Assembly: GCA_035621215.1 (NCBI GenBank)
Contig: CP141729.1
Span: forward strand, 1,200,944-1,264,943
DNA from: Oscillospiraceae bacterium MB08-C2-2
GTDB lineage: Bacteria > Bacillota > Clostridia > Oscillospirales > Ruminococcaceae
Direction: 5' to 3'
DNA length: 64,000 bases
The position numbers were made by a program, and so were the translations under genes. The notes beneath the pieces are model-generated. The model was not told where the DNA came from. It ran no database searches and saw only the letters and a list, made by a program, of their open reading frames with translations. Below, piece after piece: positions 1 through 8,604 of this stretch (position 1 is its first letter; every line of letters begins with the position of its first letter).

Positions 1-1016
1 CGAGCAGCCGCAGGTCTTGCGCCTGCCGCCCCAGAACGAACAGCGGCCGTGCGGGTAACCTCTGCCGCCGGATTGGGGATATAGCAGCCATGCAGCAAAA
101 AGCCAGTCAGCAGGCCAAACAGCAGCAGGCTGACGCCTCTATCCAGTGCCATGGCCATACGCACATCCGCAGGAATCAGCGGCGAAGGCCCCAACAGCAT
201 GGCGGCATCCGATAAAAACAGCAAAGCCACCAGCACCATATAGCTCAACCGCTTATCCAAAAAAGAGCGTAGGGGAACCACCGCAATCAGAGCATAGGCC
301 AATCCTTTGAGAAGAAGCACCGGAATCAAGCGGATATTTGTGAGCAATACATTAACCAGCTCCGTATCCATTCCTTGGTTTTCAGCTACACCAGAAAAGA
401 AAACCCGTGCAGCCTCAAAGCGCCATTGCAGAAAATACCAGCTTACAAAATACAGGACCACATAAACAACGGTGAGCAGAAGTATTTTCAGAAGAAGCCC
501 CACGACATTCAGCTGATAGCCTGATTTAACTCTGGCCTTTTCGCCATTGGAATCCAATTTGGGGATGCATAAAAAGGCAAGGAGCAAAAGCAGAGCACTA
601 ACCACCATTCCTCCTGCCACTGAGACCAGTGTATCGTTGAAGGATGCTGTGCCGGGCGTGCCCTGAAGCAGCAGGCCGCTGAAATTAGGGATAACACACC
701 ATGCGCCAAAGCAGGCAAGCAGCAAGGGCAAAAACAGCTTTGGGCCCCTGCCCTCTCCTTCTGAGGCCCCAATAACCGCCGCAGTGGAGCAAATAAAGGC
801 CCCTGCCATCATAAAGCCATATTCCCGAAGGGAAGGAAGCAGCGCGGCAATCTTTTCCCGGTGCTCGCCCGAATAGGGAAGCAGCAGTTGAATAAATACC
901 ATAAACGAAGTATATACCACCGCTAAAAGCAGCGCCACAGGTATCTGCCGAAGTATATCGGATGGTGACGAAAGATCAGCTGGCCGGCCGGTGGATCGCA
1001 AAGTATTATTAGCCAT
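1..1016 (-). CDS. Polytopic membrane protein of unknown function, 3' end cut by window edge
   Basis: An open frame runs without a stop from an ATG at 1016 (minus strand, good GGAGG ribosome site at about 1022-1028) to the left edge, giving at least 338 residues. After a polar N-terminus of about 26 residues come several hydrophobic stretches (about 27-48, 93-115, 130-150, 170-195, 235-250, 258-275 and 293-312), so this is an integral membrane protein with perhaps 7-8 segments. The visible C-terminal part turns Ala/Arg-rich. I do not recognise the family, and no catalytic motif is visible. It is divergent to the alcohol dehydrogenase gene. Confidence 0.75.
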   Translation of the reverse strand, partial: MANNTLRSTGRPADLSSPSDILRQIPVALLLAVVYTSFMVFIQLLLPYSGEHREKIAALLPSLREYGFMMAGAFICSTAAVIGASEGEGRGPKLFLPLLLACFGAWCVIPNFSGLLLQGTPGTASFNDTLVSVAGGMVVSALLLLLAFLCIPKLDSNGEKARVKSGYQLNVVGLLLKILLLTVVYVVLYFVSWYFLQWRFEAARVFFSGVAENQGMDTELVNVLLTNIRLIPVLLLKGLAYALIAVVPLRSFLDKRLSYMVLVALLFLSDAAMLLGPSPLIPADVRMAMALDRGVSLLLFGLLTGFLLHGCYIPNPAAEVTRTAAVRSGAAGARPAAA

Positions 1017-1309
1017 TATTTATTCCTCCAACCCCCCTGTGGTGTATCCGGGAGCCCCAATTCTATATTTTAAAAACCCAGTGAGCTGCCAATTAAGCGT
1101 ATCACTGCTTTACATGACTACTATTTATATACTTCGTCACTTATCCCAGAAACTGAACGCGGCAATGTGGAATTTTTCTGAAGTTTTCCTTCTTTCGCCA
1201 ACAACCCGCTGAATACCTTTGCTGTTTTTTCCATCTCTGTGAATTTAAGCGCATTGCTTTTTAACTAAAAAACGCAAGGCTTTTCGGTCAAAAACCAATA
1301 TAATATGTA

Positions 1310-1338
1310 TTGACAACCAATTAAATCAGTATTATAAT
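1310..1338 (+). promoter_or_regulatory. Consensus sigma-A promoter of the alcohol dehydrogenase gene
   Basis: TTGACA (1310-1315) and TATAAT (1333-1338) are separated by exactly 17 bp. The predicted start near 1345 leaves a leader of about 125 nt before the ATG at 1471. The leader holds a short hairpin (CCTCT/AGAGG arms, about 1352-1371) and a Rex-like site. The rest of the 1029-1300 interval shows nothing I can name. Confidence 0.8.
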
Positions 1339-1402
1339 ATCGATATAGTCCTCTTATTTATAGAGAGGCTAGATTAAAGGTTGTTTTCTTTTTTAAGCTT
1401 GT

Positions 1403-1420
1403 TTGTTAAATAATTATCCA
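1403..1420 (+). promoter_or_regulatory. Rex-like redox operator in the adh leader
   Basis: The 18 bp match 12 of the 14 defined positions of the clostridial Rex consensus TTGTTAA-N4-TTAACAA: the left half is perfect and the right half has two mismatches. Rex is the NADH/NAD-sensing repressor that commonly controls alcohol dehydrogenases. The site lies downstream of the predicted start point, where a repressor would act as a roadblock. Assignment is by motif only. Confidence 0.4.
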
Positions 1421-1470
1421 AATCCCTGTACACCCCGAAACCCGAATAAATCAGCAGGAGGTTTATCAGA

Positions 1471-2661
1471 ATGGCAAGATTTACATTACCAAGAGATCTT
1501 TATCACGGTGCAGGTTCTATTGAGAATCTTAAAACTCTTATAGGTAAAAAAGCAATTGTGGTTGTGGGCGGCGGAAGCATGAAGCGCTTCGGCTTCTTAG
1601 ATACAGTTGTTTCCAACCTGAAGCAGGCCGGTATGGAGGTTCAGCTTTTTGAAGGTGTTGAGCCTGATCCTTCTGTTGAAACTGTTATGAAGGGTGCTCA
1701 GGCCATGCGGGATTTTGAGCCTGACTGGATTGTTTCCATCGGCGGCGGCTCCCCTATCGACGCTGCAAAAGCAATGTGGGCTTTTTATGAATACCCCGAA
1801 ACCACTTTCGAAGATCTGTGCATCCCCTTTAACTTCCCCGCCTTGCGCACCAAGGCTAAATTCTGTGCCATCCCTTCCACTTCCGGCACCGCTACCGAGG
1901 TTACCGCTTTCTCGGTTATCACCGACTACCAAAAGGGGATTAAATATCCTCTGGCCGATTTTAACATCACCCCGGATGTTGCCATCGTAGACCCGGATCT
2001 GGCTGAAACAATGCCTAAGAAGCTCACCGCTCATACCGGTATGGATGCCATGACTCACGCCATTGAAGCTTATGTTTCCACCTTGAACTGCGATTACACC
2101 GATCCTCTGGCTCTGCATGCCATCAAGATGGTCAGCCAGTATCTGGCAGATTCCTACAATGGCGATAAAGAGGCTCGTGCCAAGATGCACAATGCCCAGT
2201 GCCTTGCTGGTATGGCGTTCTCCAACGCCCTGCTGGGTATCGTACATTCCATGGCGCACAAAACCGGTGCCGCCTATTCCGGTGGACATATTGTGCATGG
2301 CTGTGCCAATGCCATGTATCTCCCCAAAGTTATCAAATTCAACGCCAAGGATAAGACCGCTGCCAAGAGATACGGCGAAATTGCCAAGTTCCTTGGTTTG
2401 GAAGGCAAAACCGACGATGAGTTGGTGGATGCTCTTATCGCCCATTTGAAGGGTATGAACAAAACTTTGGATATCCCCTCCTGCATCAAGGATTATGAGG
2501 GCGGCATTATCGATGAGAAGGAATTCCTGGAGAAATTGCCTAAGGTTGCCGAGCTTGCAGTGGGCGATGCCTGCACCGGCTCCAATCCCCGCAGCATTAC
2601 TCCTGCCGAGATGGAAAAGCTCCTCACCTGCTGCTACTACGATACAGAAGTGAATTTCTAA
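1471..2661 (+). CDS. Iron-containing alcohol dehydrogenase (Fe-ADH family)
   Basis: A 396-residue member of the iron-dependent alcohol dehydrogenase family, of normal length. The N-terminal dinucleotide domain carries GGGSPIDAAK (91-100). The metal site is readable as D192, H196, H259 and H276, the last inside an HGCANAMYLP stretch. Such enzymes interconvert aldehydes and alcohols with NAD(P)H in the cytoplasm (ethanol or butanol formation, 1,3-propanediol type). The exact substrate cannot be read from the sequence. The start is fixed by CAGGAGGT at 1455-1461. It is monocistronic: its own consensus promoter lies upstream, and a terminator with a repeat element follows. The Rex-like site suggests redox control. 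Confidence 0.93.
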   Translation: MARFTLPRDLYHGAGSIENLKTLIGKKAIVVVGGGSMKRFGFLDTVVSNLKQAGMEVQLFEGVEPDPSVETVMKGAQAMRDFEPDWIVSIGGGSPIDAAKAMWAFYEYPETTFEDLCIPFNFPALRTKAKFCAIPSTSGTATEVTAFSVITDYQKGIKYPLADFNITPDVAIVDPDLAETMPKKLTAHTGMDAMTHAIEAYVSTLNCDYTDPLALHAIKMVSQYLADSYNGDKEARAKMHNAQCLAGMAFSNALLGIVHSMAHKTGAAYSGGHIVHGCANAMYLPKVIKFNAKDKTAAKRYGEIAKFLGLEGKTDDELVDALIAHLKGMNKTLDIPSCIKDYEGGIIDEKEFLEKLPKVAELAVGDACTGSNPRSITPAEMEKLLTCCYYDTEVNF

Positions 2662-2678
2662 TCTTTATTGCCTTTTAT

Positions 2679-2811
2679 AAGAGCAGGATTTATTCCCTGC
2701 CCTGAGGCTGCACACAAGAGTTTACACCCCCATAGTTCCCCCGAATTGTGCCCCTTCGGCACAAGATGTGTCTACAGTCTGAGAGCAGGGTTATGCCCTG
2801 CTCTCTTTTTT
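2679..2811 (+). repeat. Shortened copy (D) of the terminator-flanked intergenic element, ending in the adh terminator
   Basis: A degenerate hairpin (about 2679-2704, AGCAGG...CCCTGC) and a perfect terminator (arms 2781-2790 and 2796-2805, T run 2806-2811) resemble each other and enclose about 75 bp. The enclosed part matches the ends of the longer elements at 23.6 and 24.4 kb: a TTTACACCC motif, a CCCCC(G) block, a GTGCC...GGCAC hairpin and TGTCTACAGTCTG. The middle is missing. I infer an internally deleted copy. Confidence 0.6.
2781..2811 (+). terminator. Rho-independent terminator of adh
   Basis: A perfect 10-bp stem (GAGAGCAGGG with its complement), a 5-nt loop and six T residues. It is also the right boundary of repeat copy D. 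Confidence 0.85.
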
Positions 2812-2882
2812 ATAGGTATATACAGAAGAGCTGGGCCTCCGGCTAAATCATCCATGCCTATCAGAAGTGTGAAAAAGCTGAT

Positions 2883-2911
2883 TTGTGCCTTAAAAGGTTT
2901 CATGCTATACT
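2883..2911 (+). promoter_or_regulatory. Sigma-A promoter upstream of the 2.9-7.1 kb gene run
   Basis: TTGTGC (2883-2888), a 17-bp spacer and TATACT (2906-2911). The start point would fall about 20 bp ahead of the first gene's coding start. Confidence 0.55.
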
Positions 2912-2939
2912 AGTCTTAACACTTTAAAGGAGAATGAGG

Positions 2940-3587
2940 ATGGAAAGCAAAGCTATGACGGTGACCTGCGCTAAAAACCCACTCATCACCATTGAGGTTA
3001 CGCCCGGCCACTTTGCCACCAGCAGTTCCCATATCAGCCATTATTTTGATATGAGCGGGCTGAAATCCAGTGTGCTGGTTGCCAAGGATGCGGCCCGGGA
3101 GCTGGCAATCCCTTATCTCACACACGATATTGTGGATGCTATCGTATGCCTTGAGGGAACAGAAGCCATTGCCTCTTATCTGGCCCAGGAGCTGCTGGAG
3201 GATGGCAATCTGGTTATGAACACCAATGGGGATATCCATGTTCTCACACCGATGAGCAGTGTGAAGGGCAAGCTGATCTTCCATCAGAACATGCGGGAAA
3301 AGATTCACGACCGCAATGTTATCATTATGGTGGCCTCGGTAACCAGCGGCAAGACCATTCGCCGTGCACTGGACTGTCTGAGCTATTACGGGGGCAATTT
3401 GGTGGGAATTTCGGCGCTGTTCAGCGCTGTGCCGGAAATTGACGGGCAGGAGATTCATTCCCTGTTCACCTGTGAAGATATTCCGGATTACCGCTTTTAC
3501 CGTTCCTCTGAATGCGAAATGTGCAAAGAGGGCCATGGTCTGGACGCTGTAGTCAACAGTGAGGGCTACACCGAGTGTGCCACATAA
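2940..3587 (+). CDS. Phosphoribosyltransferase-like protein
   Basis: A 215-residue protein with a type I phosphoribosyltransferase look. The segment NVIIMVASVTSGKT (about 122-135) corresponds to the PRPP-binding loop, and a Rossmann-like core precedes it. The substrate base is unknown; orotate-PRTase-like annotation is common for this family, but specificity cannot be read here. A cysteine pair near the C-terminus (CEMC, about 194-197) is noteworthy. Two ATGs are possible: the one at 2934 abuts the ribosome site, while the one at 2940 lies 7 nt after AAAGGAG and is preferred. It heads a same-strand run with the decarboxylase beta subunit. Confidence 0.65.
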   Translation: MESKAMTVTCAKNPLITIEVTPGHFATSSSHISHYFDMSGLKSSVLVAKDAARELAIPYLTHDIVDAIVCLEGTEAIASYLAQELLEDGNLVMNTNGDIHVLTPMSSVKGKLIFHQNMREKIHDRNVIIMVASVTSGKTIRRALDCLSYYGGNLVGISALFSAVPEIDGQEIHSLFTCEDIPDYRFYRSSECEMCKEGHGLDAVVNSEGYTECAT

Positions 3588-3604
3588 AATAAATTTACAA
3601 GGAG

Positions 3605-4774
3605 ATGATTCCCATTAATGAACTGACTACCCTGCAAAAATTCTTTTCCAGCATCGGCTTTATGGAGATCACCATTCCGCAGCTGATTATGATTGTTCTG
3701 GCTTTGCTTCTGGCGTATCTTGCCATTGTAAAAAAGTATGAGCCACTTTTGCTTCTTCCCCTTGCCTTTGGGATGATGATCGCCAATATACCTTTAGCTT
3801 TTCTTTCGGCCCACGATCAGGGTGGTCTGGTTTATTATTTATACCGGGGTATTGAATTGGGAATCTATCCGCCTATGATTTTTCTGTGCATTGGCGCTAT
3901 GACTGATTTTGGCCCGCTGATTGCTTCCCCCCGCAGTGCCCTCATCGGGCTGGGGGGCCAACTTGGCATCTTTGTGGCTCTCGGCGGCGCACTCTTAGCC
4001 GGTAAAGGGCTGGCCGCCATCATTCCAGCCTTTGAGGGCTTCACCATACAGGAGGCTGCGGCTATTGGCATCATCGGCAGCTCGGACGGCCCCACCTCCA
4101 TCTATGTGGCTGACCGCCTTGCACCGGGGCTTTTGCCCACCATTGCCATTGCCGCCTACTCCTATATGGCACTGGTGCCGCTGATTCAGCCCCCCATTAT
4201 GCGGGCCCTCACCACCGAGAAGGAACGAATGATTGTAATGCCCGCACCGGAAAAGGTAACCCGCCGCCATCGCATTATCTTCCCGCTGGCCATGACTCTG
4301 GCCACTCTTTTGCTGGTGCCCTCCGCAGGCCCGCTGATAGCGATGCTGATGCTGGGTAACCTCTTAAAGGAAAGCGGTGTCACCGATCGGCTGGTGCGCT
4401 CTCTGCAAAACGACCTTCTCAATGTTTTAACCCTGCTCATTGGTATTTCCATCGGCGCCACCGCTACAGCGGATCGTATGCTGAACCCCAAAACCCTGTT
4501 GGTGATTTTGCTGGGGCTTATCGCTTTCTGCTTTGGAACAGCGGGCGGCGTGCTGGTTGCCAAGCTGCTGTGTAAAGTCACGGGCGGCAAGGTTAACCCA
4601 TTGATCGGAAATGCAGGTGTTTCTGCCATGCCTATGGCAGCCCGCGTTTCACAAAAAATCGCTCAGGAATACAATCCCTCTAATCATCTTTTGATGCATG
4701 CCATGGGCCCTATTGTTTCCAGCACCATCGGCTCGGCCTTGCTGGCGGGTATCTTTATCGCCTTTTGGGGATAA
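3605..4774 (+). CDS. oadB: Sodium-pumping decarboxylase beta subunit (OadB/GcdB family)
   Basis: A highly hydrophobic 389-residue protein of the family that couples decarboxylation of a biotinylated carboxyl group to Na+ export (oxaloacetate, methylmalonyl-CoA or glutaconyl-CoA decarboxylases). The family hallmark GIIGSSDGPTSIYV (about residues 155-168) carries the conserved Asp of the ion path, and the C-terminal NAGVSAMPMAARV stretch is also typical. No alpha, gamma or biotin-carrier subunit is visible nearby, so its partners must lie elsewhere. The ATG at 3605 directly abuts AAGGAG, an unusually short spacing. An ATT at 3614 would be better spaced, but family alignment (LQKFFSSIGF near the N-terminus) supports a start in this area. 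Confidence 0.88.
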   Translation: MIPINELTTLQKFFSSIGFMEITIPQLIMIVLALLLAYLAIVKKYEPLLLLPLAFGMMIANIPLAFLSAHDQGGLVYYLYRGIELGIYPPMIFLCIGAMTDFGPLIASPRSALIGLGGQLGIFVALGGALLAGKGLAAIIPAFEGFTIQEAAAIGIIGSSDGPTSIYVADRLAPGLLPTIAIAAYSYMALVPLIQPPIMRALTTEKERMIVMPAPEKVTRRHRIIFPLAMTLATLLLVPSAGPLIAMLMLGNLLKESGVTDRLVRSLQNDLLNVLTLLIGISIGATATADRMLNPKTLLVILLGLIAFCFGTAGGVLVAKLLCKVTGGKVNPLIGNAGVSAMPMAARVSQKIAQEYNPSNHLLMHAMGPIVSSTIGSALLAGIFIAFWG

Positions 4775-4818
4775 AGCCAACATAAGGTATAAACCAAAAA
4801 TGCAATTTGGAGACCTGT

Positions 4819-5796
4819 ATGAAGAAAAAAAAGTTGATTATGCCTGCGTTTTTTCTGTGTATTTTTTTGTTTGCCGCCTTTTTCGCAGTTTACAGATATG
4901 TAGGAGTAGGCGGGAAAATAGTTAAGATAGAGGCCAACCGGGATAAAGGCTTTTACACAGAGTACTACTTATTTATACCCGATACACTGAATGCAGCCGA
5001 TCAAACATTCCTGCTTGTAGAGTGCAACAATACAGGCTCTGTGGATGATAACCACAAAACACATAGGGACGCTGCCTATAATACGATTCGGTTCGGCCAA
5101 TCGAATCGTATCGCACGAAAGCTGGGAGTTCCTTTAATTATACCTTGTTTTGACAGGCCGGAAACGGATTGGCAAATGTATACACATGCATTGGACAGAG
5201 ACACTCTTTTATGCGAAAATGGTGCCTTATCGAGGATTGACAGACAGTTGAATTCCATGATTGACGATGCAAGAACGGTTCTTCGTGCAAAAAACATTTA
5301 TGTGCAGGACAAGGTATTGCTTAACGGCTTTTCAGCTTCAGGTAGTTTTGCAAACCGCTTCGCCGCTCTATATCCAGAAAGAGTGGCAGCAGTTGCAGCT
5401 GGTGGTTTGAATAGCATGGCGATTCTCCCTATGGATAGTCTCCAAGGTCATGAACTGATTTATCCCGTAGGCATTTCTGATATTAAACAAATTGCCGATT
5501 TGACATTTCAGTTGTCTGCATTTGCCAATGTCCCCCAGTATTATTACATGGGTGCAGAGGACGAAAACGACTCCCTTCCATTCGATGATGCCTATTCCAA
5601 TTTGGAACGCAAAATCATTACGGAGGTTTTAGGCGAGGATATGAAGGTTCGATGGGAAAACTGCCAAAAACTATATGAAAGCCAGAGCATCGAAGCCCAA
5701 TTTCATACATTTCAAGGAATTGGTCATGAAACCTCGACGGAAATTGACAAAGATATAACTTCGTTCTTTGCGCAAGTCATGGATGAATACAAATAA
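4819..5796 (+). CDS. Membrane-anchored or secreted alpha/beta hydrolase
   Basis: A 325-residue protein starting MKKKK followed by one hydrophobic segment (about 7-25), so it is an anchored or exported enzyme. The fold is alpha/beta hydrolase: nucleophile elbow GFSASGS (about 167-173), a downstream acidic region, and a C-terminal GIGHE whose His fits the triad. The substrate is unknown; esterase or peptidase-like activity is possible. An upstream in-frame TTG at 4807 overlaps the ribosome site, so the ATG at 4819 is preferred. It sits 44 nt after the decarboxylase subunit and may be co-transcribed. Confidence 0.72.
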   Translation: MKKKKLIMPAFFLCIFLFAAFFAVYRYVGVGGKIVKIEANRDKGFYTEYYLFIPDTLNAADQTFLLVECNNTGSVDDNHKTHRDAAYNTIRFGQSNRIARKLGVPLIIPCFDRPETDWQMYTHALDRDTLLCENGALSRIDRQLNSMIDDARTVLRAKNIYVQDKVLLNGFSASGSFANRFAALYPERVAAVAAGGLNSMAILPMDSLQGHELIYPVGISDIKQIADLTFQLSAFANVPQYYYMGAEDENDSLPFDDAYSNLERKIITEVLGEDMKVRWENCQKLYESQSIEAQFHTFQGIGHETSTEIDKDITSFFAQVMDEYK

Positions 5797-5939
5797 TTTG
5801 CTTGATATAATTTAGTGCATCTTATTATCAAGGACACCCAATAAGCATAAATGGGATACGCCTATTATTGGCTCTATATGCCACCCTGTGGCTTGGAGGC
5901 ACAACATATTGCCTAGGGGAGGCTGGAAGGAAGCTCCTT

Positions 5940-7073
5940 ATGAAAGAGATTTTTAAAAGCCAGAAATTCAAAACACTGCTTTCTTATTTTCTTTTGGCTG
6001 TCGCAGTCATTGCCGCTTATAAAATTATACTGGAATTAGAGGTCATCCTAAATTGGATCAGGCAGTTTTCCGGTATTGTTTCGCCTTTCTTTATGGGCTT
6101 TGCCTTGGCCTATGTGCTTAGCATTCCCAGTGGTGCCATACAACGTTTTTTGGGTAAAAGCGAAATCCTTTTTCTAAGAAAAAGAAAGAAGTTTTTGAGC
6201 ATCATGCTCACCTATGTGTTGGCGCTTTTACTTATTGTTTTGATTCTCCGCTTGGTTGTCCCTTCTGTTTACAGCAGCATCCGGCTCTTTCTCTCGAATT
6301 TTCAAATGTATTACAACAGCGCCCGTGATTTTATTGATACCATCAACGAGCTGAGCATTATAAACCTTGATATCAGCATGGACAAGCTGGTTGCTTCTAT
6401 CCGAAGCTTTAGTATGGAACGGCTTTCCGCTTCTATAGGAGCGATTTTCGGGGTTTCCTCTGCGTTATTCAGTGCTTTTCTGGCTGTTGTTTCGTCCATT
6501 TACATTTTATCGGAAAAAGAGAAATTCAAGCAGTATTTTACCCGACTGCTCAGAGCCTTTTTGCCCAGCACAGCCTATGACATTATTTTAAAATATACCC
6601 GTGATCTGGATCACAACTTTAAACAGTATTTGTATACTCAAACATTGGATGGCTGTATTCTCGGAACCATTGCCACCATCGAGCTCTATCTTCTGGGCTC
6701 TCAATATGCGCTGGTGCTGGGGATTATGCTGGGGATTGTAAACTACATCCCTTACTTCGGCTCTATCATCGGTTCGCTGGTAGCTGTCGTAGTGGTGGCT
6801 TTTACACAGGGAATTCCCGCCGCTGTTTTAACAGGCGTGATTCTGCTGATTACCCAGCAAATAGACGGCAACATCATCCAGCCCAAATTGATGGGAGGCT
6901 CCTTTTCTCTCAGCCCGCTTTTGGTGATCATCAGCATCAGCATCGGGGGTGCACTGGCTGGGATATTTGGTATGATTGCTGCAATTCCCATTGTGGCCGT
7001 GCTTAAAAACATTCTCGAGGATGCTGTTTTACATTTTGAAGCACAGAAAAGCCAAGCGAAACAACCCGAATAA
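5940..7073 (+). CDS. AI-2E family transporter (PF01594 type permease)
   Basis: A 377-residue integral membrane protein with paired N-terminal helices, a central amphipathic region and a cluster of C-terminal helices. The motif QIDGNIIQPKLMGGSFSLSPL (written here in one piece of 21; key residues Q, D and the P-K pair around residue 310) is typical. Family members export varied small solutes, including Na+/H+ antiport in some, so the AI-2 label is only a family name. Earlier in-frame TTG starts exist from 5868, but the ATG at 5940 follows a GGAAGGAAG ribosome site. It ends the plus-strand run before a bidirectional terminator. Confidence 0.82.
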   Translation: MKEIFKSQKFKTLLSYFLLAVAVIAAYKIILELEVILNWIRQFSGIVSPFFMGFALAYVLSIPSGAIQRFLGKSEILFLRKRKKFLSIMLTYVLALLLIVLILRLVVPSVYSSIRLFLSNFQMYYNSARDFIDTINELSIINLDISMDKLVASIRSFSMERLSASIGAIFGVSSALFSAFLAVVSSIYILSEKEKFKQYFTRLLRAFLPSTAYDIILKYTRDLDHNFKQYLYTQTLDGCILGTIATIELYLLGSQYALVLGIMLGIVNYIPYFGSIIGSLVAVVVVAFTQGIPAAVLTGVILLITQQIDGNIIQPKLMGGSFSLSPLLVIISISIGGALAGIFGMIAAIPIVAVLKNILEDAVLHFEAQKSQAKQPE

Positions 7074-7080
7074 TAGAAGA

Positions 7081-7112
7081 AGCCTGCCAGAGTGGTAGGC
7101 TTTCTTTATTAT
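7081..7112. terminator. Bidirectional terminator between the AI-2E gene and the GNAT gene
   Basis: AGCCTGCC and GGTAGGCT arms (one G-T pair) with T-rich flanks on both strands, between convergent genes. Confidence 0.7.
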
Positions 7113-7152
7113 TCGAGCCATTCTTTCCGTAATGTACAGGGGTATGCCTTGA

Positions 7153-7707
7153 CTAAGTCCGGTCTTTTTGCCAAGGTGCCGGAAGGGTCAGCAGATATTC
7201 CCGGCTTTCAAAGGCTCGGGTGCCGCCAAAGCTGACATACTGCCCATCCCGCTGATAAACAAAACCCACTTTCTCCATAACCTTGCCGGAGTTTGGGTTT
7301 TCCTTGGCATGGTGGCCAAAAATACGGTCAACTTTCAGTTCCAGCACGGCAAAATCCAGCATAGCACGTGCTGCCTCGGTGGTATATCCCTGATTCCAGC
7401 GGCTCTGCATAATGTTATAGCCTATTTCAAACATACCGTGGTTCTCGTTAAAATTCAGCCCCCCGGAGCCAAACAGCAACCCATCCTCTTTGAGAACAAA
7501 ACCCCAGACATAGCTTGTGGGGCTTTCCAGATTGGCTTCTTCCATCTTGAGCCAATCCAGTGTATCCTGCACACTCTGGTGCTGCTCCCAAATCATATAC
7601 CGGGCAACAGCGGGGTCGCTGCTCCATCTTTCAAAAACAGTTTGGGCATCCTCTTGGCGCAGCGGCCGCAAAAGCATTCTTTCGGTTTCCAGTACCGGTG
7701 TTTTCAT
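7153..7707 (-). CDS. GNAT N-acetyltransferase, RimJ/RimL type
   Basis: A 184-residue cytoplasmic acetyltransferase. It opens with LETERMLLRPLRQEDA, typical of RimJ/RimL proteins. It contains GYNIMQSRWNQGYTTEA, where the Q/R-x-x-G-Y/x-A acetyl-CoA site lies, and then ENPNSGKVMEKVGF, the conserved C-terminal Asn-Ser and Gly-Phe region. The acceptor (ribosomal protein N-terminus or small molecule) cannot be told. It lies 40 nt downstream of the YbaK gene on the same strand, so the two are probably co-transcribed. GAGGGGAGA supplies the ribosome site. Confidence 0.85.
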   Translation of the reverse strand: MKTPVLETERMLLRPLRQEDAQTVFERWSSDPAVARYMIWEQHQSVQDTLDWLKMEEANLESPTSYVWGFVLKEDGLLFGSGGLNFNENHGMFEIGYNIMQSRWNQGYTTEAARAMLDFAVLELKVDRIFGHHAKENPNSGKVMEKVGFVYQRDGQYVSFGGTRAFESREYLLTLPAPWQKDRT

Positions 7708-7747
7708 ATAGATGATCTCCCCTCTGCGTTTTCATTAAATTGCCAGT

Positions 7748-8224
7748 CTATTCAGCCCGCCAGCCCTTGCATACATCCACCCAATCCTGAGCCCCCGAAT
7801 ACTGAGAAAGCTCCTCACAGGTCAGCTCAATGGCACTGTTTCCACTGCCGCAGGCGGGAAAAACTGTTTCAAAGCGCCGGAGGGATTCATCCAGGTACAC
7901 CGGGATATCCTTTGGGATAGCAAAAGGGCATACACCGCCCACCTTATGGCCCACCAGTGAGGCCACTGTCTGGGGGTCAAGCATGCGGGGCTTGGCTCCA
8001 AATCGAGCCTTATAGCTTTTGTTATCGATCTTGGCATCCCCCGCTGTTACCAGCAGCAGGCACCCTTCCCCTTCGGAAAAGGAAAGCGTTTTGGCAATGC
8101 GGGCCGGAATCACATCCAAAGCCTGCGCTGCCAATTCAACCGTTGCGCTGGAGCTTTCCAGCTCGATGATTTTTGCCTCCATGCCATAAGGCCGAAAATA
8201 CTCCTTCACCTTTTCAATGGACAT
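7748..8224 (-). CDS. ybaK: YbaK/EbsC-type aminoacyl-tRNA deacylase
   Basis: A 158-residue YbaK/ProX-fold protein. These enzymes hydrolyse mischarged aminoacyl-tRNAs such as Cys-tRNA(Pro). The catalytic Lys lies in RIAKTLSF (about 42-49), and the conserved glycine/proline strand GHKVGGVCPFAIP lies at about 92-104. It has a strong AAAGGAGA ribosome site. First gene of a two-gene minus-strand unit with the acetyltransferase. Confidence 0.88.
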   Translation of the reverse strand: MSIEKVKEYFRPYGMEAKIIELESSSATVELAAQALDVIPARIAKTLSFSEGEGCLLLVTAGDAKIDNKSYKARFGAKPRMLDPQTVASLVGHKVGGVCPFAIPKDIPVYLDESLRRFETVFPACGSGNSAIELTCEELSQYSGAQDWVDVCKGWRAE

Positions 8225-8247
8225 TTTGCATTCTCCTTTTTTCTGCC

Positions 8248-8384
8248 GTTCTTCCTACATATACATTCAAACAGATTGAAAACCAAAGTGTTTTCAAATC
8301 TATTTGAATATGCAGGAAGAACAGGCCACTTTGCGGCCCGCAGCCTTTGGCCGCTGGAATAAAAACCAAGTTTTTATTTCTATT
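8248..8384. repeat. Palindromic cluster (family 3, copy 1)
   Basis: This fills much of the 8225-8604 intergenic space. An imperfect inverted repeat with arms of about 33-36 nt (8248-8322) is centred on TTGAAAAC...GTTTTCAA. A GGCC-rich hairpin (about 8324-8355) and an AAAAAC/GTTTTT hairpin (about 8358-8379) follow. A similarly organised cluster occurs at 26801-26938. Confidence 0.6.
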
Positions 8385-8519
8385 CAACTATAGCTGTATT
8401 GTATCATAAAAGAGTGCCGCCATGGTATATATTACCTAAATAATTTTTCACTGGATTGAATCCCATACAATTGGTTCCTTTTAAAAGGAATTACAAAGAG
8501 CAAAGCACCTGAAATTCTA

Positions 8520-8548
8520 TTGAATGTGCAAAATAAAATCGCTATACT
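8520..8548 (+). promoter_or_regulatory. Sigma-A promoter of the ADP-dependent kinase gene
   Basis: TTGAAT (8520-8525), a 17-bp spacer and TATACT (8543-8548), about 56 bp ahead of the start codon. Confidence 0.6.
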
Positions 8549-8604
8549 ATACAAAGAAAGTGAACTGCAACAACGCAGCTGTTGAATAAAGGGGGCCAAA
8601 AAGA

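Noticed and set aside
1597-2445. A 282-codon open frame antisense to the alcohol dehydrogenase gene
   Set aside because: A codon-bias shadow of the real gene, with no ribosome site or recognisable protein pattern.
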